From: CAZLLV01 sp964560325
Lineage (GTDB): Bacteria; Acidobacteriota; Thermoanaerobaculia; Multivoradales; DATKCC01
DNA length: 21,912 nucleotides
Direction of reading: 5' to 3'
Assembly: GCA_964560325.1 (NCBI GenBank)
Contig: CAZLLV010000365.1
Coordinates: forward strand, 1 to 21,912
The position numbers were made by a program, and so were the translations under genes. Below are positions 1 to 10,406 of this stretch, piece by piece. Numbering within the stretch: the first letter of the stretch is position 1; every line of letters begins with the position of its first letter. Below the pieces are notes generated by a model. That model was not told where the DNA came from, ran no database searches, and worked only from the letters and a program-made list of their open reading frames with translations.

Positions 1-51
1 CGAGCTCCGCCCCTACGCCCGACCGTCTGTGTCAGAAACGGGACGGAATGA

Positions 52-1350
52 TCACCCGGGCGGGGGCCCCGCCTCCGGCGCGGGGCGCCGCGGTTCGAGG
101 TCGACCACCGGCTCCGCCGGGTCGACCGGGCCGGCCGGTCCGGCCTGCTCCACCGCCTCGATCTCCACGCCGTCGGAGTCGTCCTCGGCGTCGCTGGCCG
201 GCTCCGCCGGCTCGAAGTCCGCGAACGGGTCCTCCTCGGCGCGGCTGCCGCCCACCGCGCGGAAGCCCGCCGCCTCCGGGGGCGGCTCGGCGCGCACGTA
301 CGCCTGCTCCTCGAGCTCGCGCATGTACTCGCCGATGCGCTCGACGTAGAGGCGCTGGCGCTCCTCGGTGGCGATCTGCTCCGCCACCTCGCCGAAGCCC
401 CGGACGCGCGCGTCCTGCCGCTCCTGGAGCTCCAGCACGTGGAGGCCGCCGCGGCCCGAGACCGGCTCGGAGAAGGCACCCGGCTCGAGAGCGCGGATCG
501 CGGCTTCGAGATTCGGGTCGAGCTCCCCCGCCGACACCCAGCCGAGGTCGACCAGCCCGCTCGTCGTGCCCGCGGCCGAGTGCTCCTCGGCCAGCTCGGC
601 GAAGTCGCGTCCGGCGGCGAGCCCGGCGCGGATCTCCTCGGCGAGAGCCTGCACCGCCTCCGGATCGCGCCCCTCCTCGAGGACGATCAGCTCGCGCACC
701 CGGAAGCGCTCCGGCACCTGGTAGCGGTCGAGCCCGGCGCGGTAGACCCGGCGCAGGTCGTCCTCTTCCAGGTCGATCTCGTCGGTCACCTCGCGGGTGA
801 CCACCTCGCGCATCCGGAGCTGCCCGCGCACCTGCTCGCGGAACTCGGCGAGCGACAGCCCCTGCGAGGCGAGCGCGGCGGCGAACTCGTCGTCGCTCGC
901 GATGCCGTACTGCTGGCGTACGGTGCGCACGCCGCGGTCGACCTGCTCCTCGGTGGGGAAGATCCCGAGCTGATCGGCGCGGGAGATCAGCAGAAGCTCT
1001 TCCAGCATGTCGCGGAAGATCCGGTTCCCGAGGTTCGCCCGCACCTCGGCCCGCTGCTCCTCCGGCATGTCGGCCGCCTGGAGCTGGGCGAGCGTCTCCG
1101 CGTGCCGCCGCTCGTAGTCGAGCAAGGTGGCGATCTGGTCGTTGACCCGCAGCACCACGCGGTCGACCACGTCGGCGCTCGCCGGCGCCGCGCCGGCCAC
1201 GGCGAAGAGGCCGAAGAGGAGGGAGAGGAGGGAGAGGAGGGAGAGGGAGAGGGCTCCCGCCAGCCGCGCCCGAAGCGACCCGCCGGGGGCGGGATCAAGC
1301 GGGCGCGAGGGGGAAGGAGCCGCGGTATTCGAAGGGCAGATTCGGTCCAT
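52..1350 (-). CDS. surA: SurA-like periplasmic peptidyl-prolyl isomerase (parvulin chaperone)
   Basis: Predicted periplasmic chaperone and cis-trans prolyl isomerase assisting outer-membrane protein folding. The 432-aa product has an N-terminal export segment with hydrophobic core about residues 27-59 ending in an APASA-type cleavage site. A SurA N-terminal helical domain follows (about 60-200, beginning DVVDRVVLRVNDQI), then one parvulin domain (about 215-330, starting RFRVRELIV and ending near GGLHVLELQER), and a Pro/Glu/Asp-rich disordered tail. E. coli SurA has two parvulin domains, so this is a one-domain version. The ATG at 1350 is the only usable start before the signal peptide and has a GAGG ribosome binding site four bases upstream. 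The gene overlaps the upstream PPIase gene by 56 bp, which implies cotranslation. The hydrophobic core of the signal is encoded by a 9-bp tandem repeat. Family is secure; orthology to surA is inferred from domain layout and the mfd neighbourhood. Confidence 0.85.
   Translation of the reverse strand: MDRICPSNTAAPSPSRPLDPAPGGSLRARLAGALSLSLLSLLSLLFGLFAVAGAAPASADVVDRVVLRVNDQIATLLDYERRHAETLAQLQAADMPEEQRAEVRANLGNRIFRDMLEELLLISRADQLGIFPTEEQVDRGVRTVRQQYGIASDDEFAAALASQGLSLAEFREQVRGQLRMREVVTREVTDEIDLEEDDLRRVYRAGLDRYQVPERFRVRELIVLEEGRDPEAVQALAEEIRAGLAAGRDFAELAEEHSAAGTTSGLVDLGWVSAGELDPNLEAAIRALEPGAFSEPVSGRGGLHVLELQERQDARVRGFGEVAEQIATEERQRLYVERIGEYMRELEEQAYVRAEPPPEAAGFRAVGGSRAEEDPFADFEPAEPASDAEDDSDGVEIEAVEQAGPAGPVDPAEPVVDLEPRRPAPEAGPPPG
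1217..1243. repeat. three perfect 9-bp tandem repeats inside the surA signal-peptide coding region
   Basis: The unit AGGAGGGAG (plus strand) occurs three times without mismatch and continues into a shortened GGGAGA-rich stretch to about 1253. On the minus strand it encodes repeated Ser-Leu-Leu in the hydrophobic core of the SurA-like signal peptide. Unit length is a multiple of three, so copy-number change would alter signal length by three residues without a frameshift. Confidence 0.85.
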
Positions 1351-2118
1351 AGATCCTCACAGTGTAACGGCTGCGGGCCGTCTCGACCAGCCGGGCGAGC
1401 GACTCCCGCTCGCCCTCCACCCGCAACGCATCGGCGAGCGCCGGCGCGGCCTCGTCGAACGGCACGGTGCGCGCCGGCAGGCGCTCGACCACCTGGAACA
1501 GATGGAAGCCGTAGTCGGCCTCCACCACCTCGCTGACCTCACCCGGCTCGAGCGCGAAGATCAGGTCGGCGAACGCCTCCGGCAGATCGTCCTCGGCCAG
1601 CACTCCCTGCGAGCCGCCGTACGGGGCGCTCGGATCGATCGAGCGCTCGCGCGCCACCTGGCCGAAGTCGGCGCCGGCGACGACCTCCGCGCGCGCCGCC
1701 TCGGCGGCCTCCCGGCTCTCGGTCAGCACCTGGCGCACGCGCACCCGCTCCGGCAGCCGGTGCTCGGCCGCCCGCTCCTGGTAGCGCGCCTGGAGAGCGG
1801 CGCGGTCGGGCGCACCGGCCGGCGACGCCTCGAGCAGCGCGGCGAGCGCCTCCCGGTGCCCGGCGTCCGGCTCGACCAGCCCCCGCTCGGCCGCGAGGCG
1901 CACCAGCAGCCGCTCGCTCAGGTACTGGTCGAGCAGGTGCGAGAGGACGGTGCTCTCGAGCGCCGCCGGCGGGCTGTCGGTCTGCGCCTCGACGTAGCCG
2001 GCGAACTCCGGGTAGAGCACCGAGGCGTCCCCGACCCGCGCGATCGCGTCGGCCGGCGGCGACGGCGCGCAGGCCACAGCCAGGGCAGCCAGCGGGACCA
2101 GCAGCGGGGCGAGCGATC

Positions 2119-2122
<4 letters not shown>
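1295..2122 (-). CDS. parvulin-type peptidyl-prolyl isomerase lipoprotein (PrsA/PpiD-like)
   Basis: A 275-aa envelope PPIase. It starts MRSLAPLL with a short hydrophobic signal and a lipobox-like LAVAC with Cys18, so it is probably lipidated and membrane-anchored facing the periplasm. A SurA_N-like helical region spans about residues 25-130 and a parvulin domain about 135-235 (RVRVRQVLTE, then GGSQGVL, then ADYGFHLFQV). A short C-terminal tail follows. The start codon overlaps the mfd stop as ATGA (2122-2119), so translation is coupled to mfd; a much longer open frame upstream in the same phase is only a shadow of mfd. Its 3' end overlaps the next PPIase gene by 56 bp. Tandem PPIase genes behind mfd are a known arrangement in some Deltaproteobacteria and Acidobacteria. 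The exact client range cannot be read from sequence. Confidence 0.85.
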
Positions 2123-5712
<3,590 letters not shown>

Positions 5713-6051
5713 ACGGGGGATTGGAACACGAAACGGGGAGAGTTTCTTCGCCGGAAGGAGGGAGGGGGGTTCGGTGGAGGAGGTCGGGGCCGGGGCGAGC
5801 GGCCTCCGGGGCGGCTCGGCTTCCAGGTGGCCCGACGGAGGCCTCGCCTCGCAGGGCCGTCCGCGCGTTCGGCGGCGTTGCCTTCCGACCACCCGTGCCG
5901 GCTGCGCGGGCCCAGAGCCCTCCAGCCGCTCGCCCCGGCCCCGGCTTCGAGAAACGTTCCCTCTTATCCTCGTCGCCGATGGAGACTCGAACGTCTATCC
6001 ATTCGATCGCTCCCGCCCAGTGAGTGCCCATCAAACCGGACGACCTTGCCG
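5713..6051. other. intergenic region: mfd upstream region and composition boundary
   Basis: This 339-bp gap lies upstream of mfd and downstream of the KTSC gene, both on the minus strand. No convincing gene is seen; open frames here have Pro/Arg/Gly-rich products typical of high-GC noise. It should contain the mfd promoter, but no clear -35/-10 pair could be assigned. Composition changes at about 5945: sequence to the left is as GC-rich as mfd, sequence to the right becomes AT-richer and continues so through the SIR2-HerA-KTSC genes. No strong terminator hairpin with a T tract was found after the KTSC stop. Confidence 0.6.
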
Positions 6052-6261
6052 CTACAACCGCGCATACCTGTAATATCCCCGGATGTGGTCGTGGAAGTAA
6101 GTGCCATGTGACGCAGCAACTCGTAGCCCTTCGTAAACATGCCGAGGCACATCAAAGTATTGGTAAACTCGCCCACCTTGAAACTCGATCTCCAAAACGG
6201 CTCGCGCCTCGTCGTATCGAATCCTACTCAAGTTACTCGAACTGACTGATATCCAATTCAT
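6052..6261 (-). CDS. small KTSC-domain protein, third gene of the SIR2-HerA operon
   Basis: A 69-aa protein that is one KTSC domain (Pfam family named after the C-terminus of some lysyl-tRNA synthetases; function unknown, nucleic-acid binding suspected). Visible hallmarks are an early SSSNLSRIRYD segment, ALEIEF-like strand (AVLEIEF, 21-27), the central YxY motif at Tyr33-Gln-Tyr35 followed by DVP (37-39), VYEGL (42-46), the small-residue turn AASHGTYF (49-56) and a final IRGYYRY. The start is fixed by an ATGA overlap with the herA stop (6261-6258) and a GGAGG ribosome binding site seven to eight bases upstream inside herA. A longer in-phase frame reaching 6378 is a herA shadow. Position and coupling imply it is made with SIR2 and HerA. 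Its role there is inference: candidates are a nucleic-acid sensor, regulator or inhibitor of the complex. Confidence 0.85.
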   Translation of the reverse strand: MNWISVSSSNLSRIRYDEARAVLEIEFQGGRVYQYFDVPRHVYEGLRVAASHGTYFHDHIRGYYRYARL

Positions 6262-8144
6262 TCCTGAACCTCCGAGGCGTCGGCATCGAGGTCGTGAACA
6301 CTTGGTGATCGAGGATCCTTTCGTCGCCACACCTGGACCACCTCTTCGTAGCTCTCTGGCCCCCTCTGGCGATTCCACCCTCCAGGGTAATTCGACTCGA
6401 ACACCTTTGGATCATCGCTCTCGGGCCGCCGCCCTTGCTGGGGCTCCCTCACCATAACCCGCATCGGCAGATGAACCGCCTCTCCCACGATTATCACCTC
6501 CCCTGTTCGAAGTGACGGAAGGAGCCTGAAGAGCCCCTCAAGGTCATCTGGCGCAACACCCGCCACGTGATTGCGGTCACGAGAATTTCCCAAGCGAAAA
6601 GAAAAATATGTGCCGCATTGACTTAAGATAGTATCATCAATCTCGCTCGGCCGCTGCGAAACAATCATCAGTCCGATACCGTACTTTCTACCCTCCCTGA
6701 TGATTCGCCTCACCGTTCGGGCTGCACTACTTCCTTCGTCCTTTGCCAAATAGGCGTGCGCTTCCTCTAGAACGACAAGGAGGGGACGTTCACGCCCCCC
6801 CTCAGCGAGGTTTCTAGCCCAAAACAACGCATCATAGATGATTCGCACAAAAACCCCAACTACCACGTTCAACACCTCCCGAGGCACGCCTGACAGATCC
6901 AAGATAGTCACGGGCATCGGTCCGCCAACCCATTCTCTGATCAGCGCATCGAGATCGCTAGCGACCATGCCTCCCGTGGTTGGTCGCCAAGGCCCCGGAT
7001 CGAAGAGAAATGCGAACCGCGGGTCACGAAGCCGATAGCCCAAGCTTTGCAGCTGGCGCCTAATGTTCAACGGACTCTGACTCAAAAATACTTTCGGAGA
7101 AGCCCCGCTGGACGTATCCTGAGGAAGTAGGTCGGGAGCGCGAACAGCGTCTGCGTCACCTCGGTCCACAGGAATTCCATGCTCATCATGACGAAAAGCC
7201 ACAGAGGTCAGATCCTGGTTTCCAGTACGCAAATGAGTCCCAACCACTAGCTGATAAAGTTCGTACCAAAGCCTATGTATGCTGAATGGGACTGGGGTGT
7301 CCACACTGAGCGAGTTCGCTTCCACTCCTGGCCGAGGAGAGGTTTCCAGAGCCTCCAGCTTCAGTTTCCTCACGTAGTCAGCCACGCCCCCTCGGTCAAC
7401 GTCATTCAAGTCCTCTCCGAACGCGATCGGCATCAATTCCTCGAATTCAAGCGCCCAGTACGGCAAGTACAAGGGACTAACGTCGTCCACGCCTGAGGGG
7501 GCAATCCGGAAAACATTTGCCGACGACCCAAGCGCCGCCGCATACTCACCATGGATATCGAAGAGCAGGACCCGGGCCGACTCGAATCTACCTGCCTGGG
7601 CGATCGAGTTGAGGAGGCCTGCAACAGCCGTTGACTTTCCTGAGCCGGTACTTCCAACGACACAGGCATGGCGGTTCACCAGTCCATTGATATTCACGAG
7701 CGCCGGGATCGACTCAGCACTCGCTATAGCACCAATATCCAGATATTCTGGAGAATCGGGTCTACCGTAGATCGTCCTCAGATCCTCCTGCGAGACAATA
7801 TGCACTGCGTCCCCGACAGTAGGGTACTGAGAGACACCACGAGAAAAACCGGATGTGGGGGCTCCTTCTCCAACAAGCTGCACAGATATCCAACGTTGGC
7901 CTATCGGTTCAGCCCCAAGGTTTTTCAACCGCTCAGGAATCGCGGCTACACCGACCTCGGAGACCAAGCCGAACAAGTTCATATAACCGAGAGGTACACG
8001 GACAAAGGACCCCGGTTGTCCGACACGATACCCTGAACCGCCGACAAAAAACAGCCCTGGCCTTAGGTTGGCATCAATCCTAACGCTCAGAGTTGAGCCC
8101 GAGACATCTTCGACTACGCCGATTTGTGAGGCATCAACTGCCAT
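6258..8144 (-). CDS. herA: HerA-like FtsK/HerA-superfamily ATPase of a SIR2-HerA defence system
   Basis: A 628-aa hexameric-type ATPase/translocase. The N-terminal ~130 residues are a HAS-barrel-like beta region (IGVVEDVSGSTLSVRID onward). The P-loop GSTGSGKST lies at 164-172 (Lys170) and is followed by LLFDIHGEY, typical of HerA. Walker B is LLVVLEEAHAYL with Glu460/Glu461, then RRIIREGRKYGIGLMIVSQRPSEID, the conserved HerA sensor region, and a GEVIIVGEAVHLP strand. In SIR2-HerA (Nezha) systems, HerA forms a hexamer that assembles with SIR2 and contributes ATPase/nuclease activity; that is family knowledge, not visible here. The ATG at 8144 has AGGA about seven bases upstream and lies within the end of the SIR2 gene (11-bp overlap). 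Codons are visibly AT-richer than mfd or the cytochrome, consistent with horizontal acquisition. No NurA nuclease gene accompanies it, arguing for the defence rather than the archaeal-type repair context. Confidence 0.92.
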   Translation of the reverse strand: MAVDASQIGVVEDVSGSTLSVRIDANLRPGLFFVGGSGYRVGQPGSFVRVPLGYMNLFGLVSEVGVAAIPERLKNLGAEPIGQRWISVQLVGEGAPTSGFSRGVSQYPTVGDAVHIVSQEDLRTIYGRPDSPEYLDIGAIASAESIPALVNINGLVNRHACVVGSTGSGKSTAVAGLLNSIAQAGRFESARVLLFDIHGEYAAALGSSANVFRIAPSGVDDVSPLYLPYWALEFEELMPIAFGEDLNDVDRGGVADYVRKLKLEALETSPRPGVEANSLSVDTPVPFSIHRLWYELYQLVVGTHLRTGNQDLTSVAFRHDEHGIPVDRGDADAVRAPDLLPQDTSSGASPKVFLSQSPLNIRRQLQSLGYRLRDPRFAFLFDPGPWRPTTGGMVASDLDALIREWVGGPMPVTILDLSGVPREVLNVVVGVFVRIIYDALFWARNLAEGGRERPLLVVLEEAHAYLAKDEGSSAARTVRRIIREGRKYGIGLMIVSQRPSEIDDTILSQCGTYFSFRLGNSRDRNHVAGVAPDDLEGLFRLLPSLRTGEVIIVGEAVHLPMRVMVREPQQGRRPESDDPKVFESNYPGGWNRQRGPESYEEVVQVWRRKDPRSPSVHDLDADASEVQE

Positions 8145-9333
8145 GATCCAATCCTGTCGATCGGGTTCCAGAAATGTAATCCAGCATCATGCCGAACTTG
8201 CCGAAGTCGCCCAGCCCAAGCCTTTGACGAAAGGTAGTTCCCTCGTTTGTTCGTCGAATAATGCCAGGAGGGAATCGCGGCGCGGCATCTTCATCAACTG
8301 TTTCCCAGAGAAACTCCTTCCCTGCGGCAGCCATCCCATCCTCTGCGAGGAAGTTGAGATTCGATGCAACACTAGAGAGCGCCTTGACCGTGACATAGTT
8401 TTTCAAATCACCGTACAATAGACCGAAGACCATGCTTTGGGGGTTACTCCGAACCCCACCCACCATCACCTCGTTAAGGTGCTCGTCTCGAAACGAATAA
8501 CCCACTGTGACCAGCACAGACGAAGGATGACGTAGAAAACGCCTCAGTCGCTCCAGCATCGCCAGATAGGGCATCTTTCGGCTCTCGTCGTACTTTAAGT
8601 GAGAGGGATGAATGAGAGCGGCCGCGTCCGTCTTGCATCGTATTACTGCACGCCTCCCCTCAATAGTTCCCGTTGACCAGTTGATGGAACCATGAAGCTT
8701 CCAGAGACGGACCCATGAAGCCGGCAGTTCATCATCTGCATCGAGGTCATCCGAAAAGAAAGGGTTCACGGACCCGACGAATCCATCAAAATAGGGTAGC
8801 TGGCCTTGCTCGAGTGCTTGCTCTACGAGGAGATCGTAGTTGGTCGTAAAGACTTGCACCGGCGTGCCTCGACGAGCTCCTCGTATCCATCTAGCCAAAG
8901 CTGTATAGGCGTTATTACCGCCTGGCAGATCGACTGCCGCCTTGCGACATATGATGCTGCAGATGCTCGCCTCCAGGTCAGCAAGCTCCGTAGACGTCAA
9001 ACCTCTAATATTGGAGTTGCCGACGAGAAGTCTAAGGCCTCGGACCCGGCTCAGGTAGTCTTCGATGTTGGGTGCAGTACGGCCGTCGTCGAGCAATTGC
9101 GCCTTCAAGTTTGTCCACGTAGCTTTACTTGTTCCCGTCGACAGTTCCTGATCGACGACCTCCGTCAGCCCCTCGACATCAGGGATTAGCGGTGCTCCCG
9201 CAGCGTTAGTCAGAGAGCAGGGACACCCTGCGCCAATCAGGATCGCCAGAGGCCTGCCGGTTTGTCTTAGACAATCGAGAAGCTCTGTGCCCCTTCGTAC
9301 CGGATCTTCAACCACTTCCATCGGTCCTGTCAT
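8134..9333 (-). CDS. SIR2-like NAD+-hydrolysing effector of a SIR2-HerA defence system
   Basis: A 399-aa SIR2-family protein of the prokaryotic defence type. NAD-binding and catalytic motifs are visible: ILIGAG at 31-36 followed by CPCS, a TTNYD motif at 163-167 (Asn165), KLHGSINW with His214 as the predicted catalytic histidine, and VTVGYSFRDEHLN near 275-287. In SIR2-HerA and related systems (ThsA, DSR1, DSR2) this fold hydrolyses NAD+ on phage infection and stops phage propagation; applying that here is inference from family and gene order. The start at 9333 has a GGGGGA-type ribosome binding site about five bases upstream; Met5 (9321) is an alternative with AGGA upstream. It is first in an overlapping SIR2-herA-KTSC operon. 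Its GAG is followed by Cys-Pro-Cys rather than the usual small residue/Ser pattern, a minor oddity. AT-rich composition matches herA. Confidence 0.9.
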   Translation of the reverse strand: MTGPMEVVEDPVRRGTELLDCLRQTGRPLAILIGAGCPCSLTNAAGAPLIPDVEGLTEVVDQELSTGTSKATWTNLKAQLLDDGRTAPNIEDYLSRVRGLRLLVGNSNIRGLTSTELADLEASICSIICRKAAVDLPGGNNAYTALARWIRGARRGTPVQVFTTNYDLLVEQALEQGQLPYFDGFVGSVNPFFSDDLDADDELPASWVRLWKLHGSINWSTGTIEGRRAVIRCKTDAAALIHPSHLKYDESRKMPYLAMLERLRRFLRHPSSVLVTVGYSFRDEHLNEVMVGGVRSNPQSMVFGLLYGDLKNYVTVKALSSVASNLNFLAEDGMAAAGKEFLWETVDEDAAPRFPPGIIRRTNEGTTFRQRLGLGDFGKFGMMLDYISGTRSTGLDHGS

Positions 9334-9485
9334 TGGTCCCCCATGGCGTCACTAGAGATCGGGCGGCCCCTTTGCCTACACCGTTGCCTGTGACGGCTAC
9401 CAACAGCGCTGCCCAGCTTAGCCAGGGCTGCGTCTCTGCGATCCAAGACGCGGCGACGATGGTATCCGATTGCTGCTCGGCCTTT
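9334..9485. other. upstream region of the SIR2-HerA-KTSC operon
   Basis: Roughly 150 bp between the SIR2 start and repeat element A. It should hold the operon promoter on the minus strand. The best candidate pair by eye is weak (TTGGTA and TGTAGG separated by about 17 bp near 9400-9375), so no promoter is called. Open frames crossing it on the minus strand show no recognisable protein. Confidence 0.4.
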
Positions 9486-9700
9486 TCTCCCCGCCCACCC
9501 CCGTTGCGGGGTCGGGACGGGGCGCTCGCGGCGTAGGTAGGTGCCTGAGCCGGGCGAACCGGCACGGCAGGCGGAAGTGCACGCCCGCCGCCCCGTCCGA
9601 GCGAAGACAGCCGAGGCCCTCGGCGGAAGTCCTACCAGTCGGGGCGTGCCGGAGCCGCGAGCGCCCGCGTCCCGACCGCGCAACGAAGGCAACCGCTCGC
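9486..9700. repeat. structured dispersed repeat, copy A
   Basis: About 215 bp that aligns by eye with copy B at 11407-11620, most clearly 9601-9670 against 11519-11590 at roughly three-quarters identity. It is bounded by an inverted repeat: 9512-9533 (GTCGGGAC then GGCGCTCGCGGC) and its near-exact reverse complement at 9654-9676, differing by one inserted base. Inside are further pairings: GGCGG with CCGCC around a ten-base loop near 9573-9592, and CCGAG-GCC-CTCGG at about 9611-9624. The arms have a different sequence from those of copy B yet still pair. It begins 15 bp beyond the stop of the DUF433 gene. No open frame in it looks like protein. It could be a MITE/REP-like element or a structured RNA; type unresolved. 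Confidence 0.6.
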
Positions 9701-9715
9701 AATCTCCGCCGAACC

Positions 9716-10045
9716 TCAACCGACTGCTCGACACTCTACGAGCCGACGCCTTACGTCTTCGCTCGGGTACCGCTCCTCGATCTTCTCTCGAAGGTCGGCC
9801 GCTGCGGCCCCTCGCGCGGACATGTACTCGTCCACGCGGTCCCGGTGGCGCAGGATGTAGGTGATGGTGGCGTAGACGTCGGCGAGGGTGAGCGACGGGT
9901 AGGACTCGACGATCTCCTCGGCCGAGGCTCCGTCATCGAACGCATGGACGATGAGATCGAGCAGCACCCGCGTCCCCCCGACCCGCACGGCCCTGTGCTC
10001 GTCCATCGCCAGCGGCGGCGTTTCGTTCTCGGTGGCCAAATTCAT
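9716..10045 (-). CDS. DUF433-domain, antitoxin-like protein (orphan)
   Basis: A 109-aa protein whose residues about 18-75 match the DUF433 family: RVGGTRVLLDLIVHAFDDGASAEEIVESYP, then LTLADVYATITYILRHRDRVDEYM (quoted in parts). DUF433 proteins carry a winged helix-like fold and often act as VapB-type antitoxins encoded before a PIN-like (DUF5615) toxin. Here no toxin gene follows; the space downstream is filled by repeat element A. Start: ATG at 10045 with GAGGAC about ten bases upstream; Met14 (10006) is an alternative that would leave just the DUF433 core. High GC at third codon positions supports real coding. Function as an antitoxin or DNA-binding autoregulator is inferred from family only; without a partner it may be a decaying or solitary regulator. 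Confidence 0.75.
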   Translation of the reverse strand: MNLATENETPPLAMDEHRAVRVGGTRVLLDLIVHAFDDGASAEEIVESYPSLTLADVYATITYILRHRDRVDEYMSARGAAAADLREKIEERYPSEDVRRRLVECRAVG

Positions 10046-10140
10046 TGCGGCGGTGTCCTCACGTCGATGTCATGACGATGGTACACGAACGCCACCACAG
10101 CCCCGCCGCTTCTCCCCTCCCGACCACCACCCATTGTCGA

Positions 10141-10178
10141 GGGGCCGCCGGAGGCGAGGACGCCCCCGGCCCGGCCCC
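10141..10178. repeat. long GC hairpin (repeat copy C, reduced)
   Basis: The left arm 10141-10156 pairs with the right arm 10161-10178 around an AGGA loop, with one 2-base bulge and one mismatch. It sits next to a 51-bp copy of the ferritin gene tail, exactly where copy B sits relative to the real ferritin gene, so it looks like a third copy with the interior deleted. Confidence 0.55.
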
Positions 10179-10181
10179 GCG

Positions 10182-10232
10182 GCGAAGGCACTCCCAGCGC
10201 GCCTACGCCTTCCCCTCCACCTGGAACTCCCG
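10182..10232 (-). pseudogene. duplicated 3' end of the ferritin-like gene
   Basis: Fifty-one bases identical at 49 positions to 11601-11651. On the minus strand they carry the last codons of the ferritin-like gene (REFQVEGKA and stop) plus 20 bases of its 3' flank. Beyond 10232 similarity to the gene stops, so this is a detached tail, not a second gene. Confidence 0.8.
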
Positions 10233-10276
10233 ACAGATGAGGTGGCAGTGAGCTCGGAGGCGAACTTCCCAAACGC

Positions 10277-10308
10277 TTGACAACTTCGAGGCGTTACTGT
10301 AGCGTAAC
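10277..10308 (+). promoter_or_regulatory. candidate promoter with overlapping palindromic operator
   Basis: A consensus TTGACA at 10277-10282 is followed after 17 bases by TAGCGT (10300-10305), a poor -10. A palindrome GTTAC-N6-GTAAC (10293-10308) overlaps the -10, the typical place for a repressor site. It lies about 100 bases before the hypothetical gene at 10407. Not tested; the -35 and palindrome are seen, promoter function is inferred. Confidence 0.35.
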
Positions 10309-10350
10309 CTCACGAACCCGGGCCACGGAAACGGCCCCCGAATAACCAGC

Positions 10351-10384
10351 GGGTACGACAGCGGTGGCTGCCGCTGCCGTACCC
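10351..10384 (+). promoter_or_regulatory. strong hairpin in the 5' leader of the 10407 gene
   Basis: GGGTACG (10351-10357) pairs with CGTACCC (10378-10384) and CAGCGG (359-364) with CCGCTG (371-376), giving 13 base pairs with a single A-C mismatch and a six-base TGGCTG loop. It ends ten bases before the AAGGAG ribosome binding site, so as RNA it would sit directly beside the initiation region. Confidence 0.6.
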
Positions 10385-10406
10385 TCGACGACGCAAGGAG
10401 TGCACC

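Noticed and set aside
6258..8144. HerA as part of a HerA-NurA end-resection module
   Set aside because: No NurA-like nuclease is adjacent; the partner is a SIR2-like protein, which fits defence.
9330..9734. Minus-strand frame after the DUF433 gene as its missing toxin
   Set aside because: The product is Arg/Gly/Ser-rich without PIN or DUF5615 features and runs through repeat element A.
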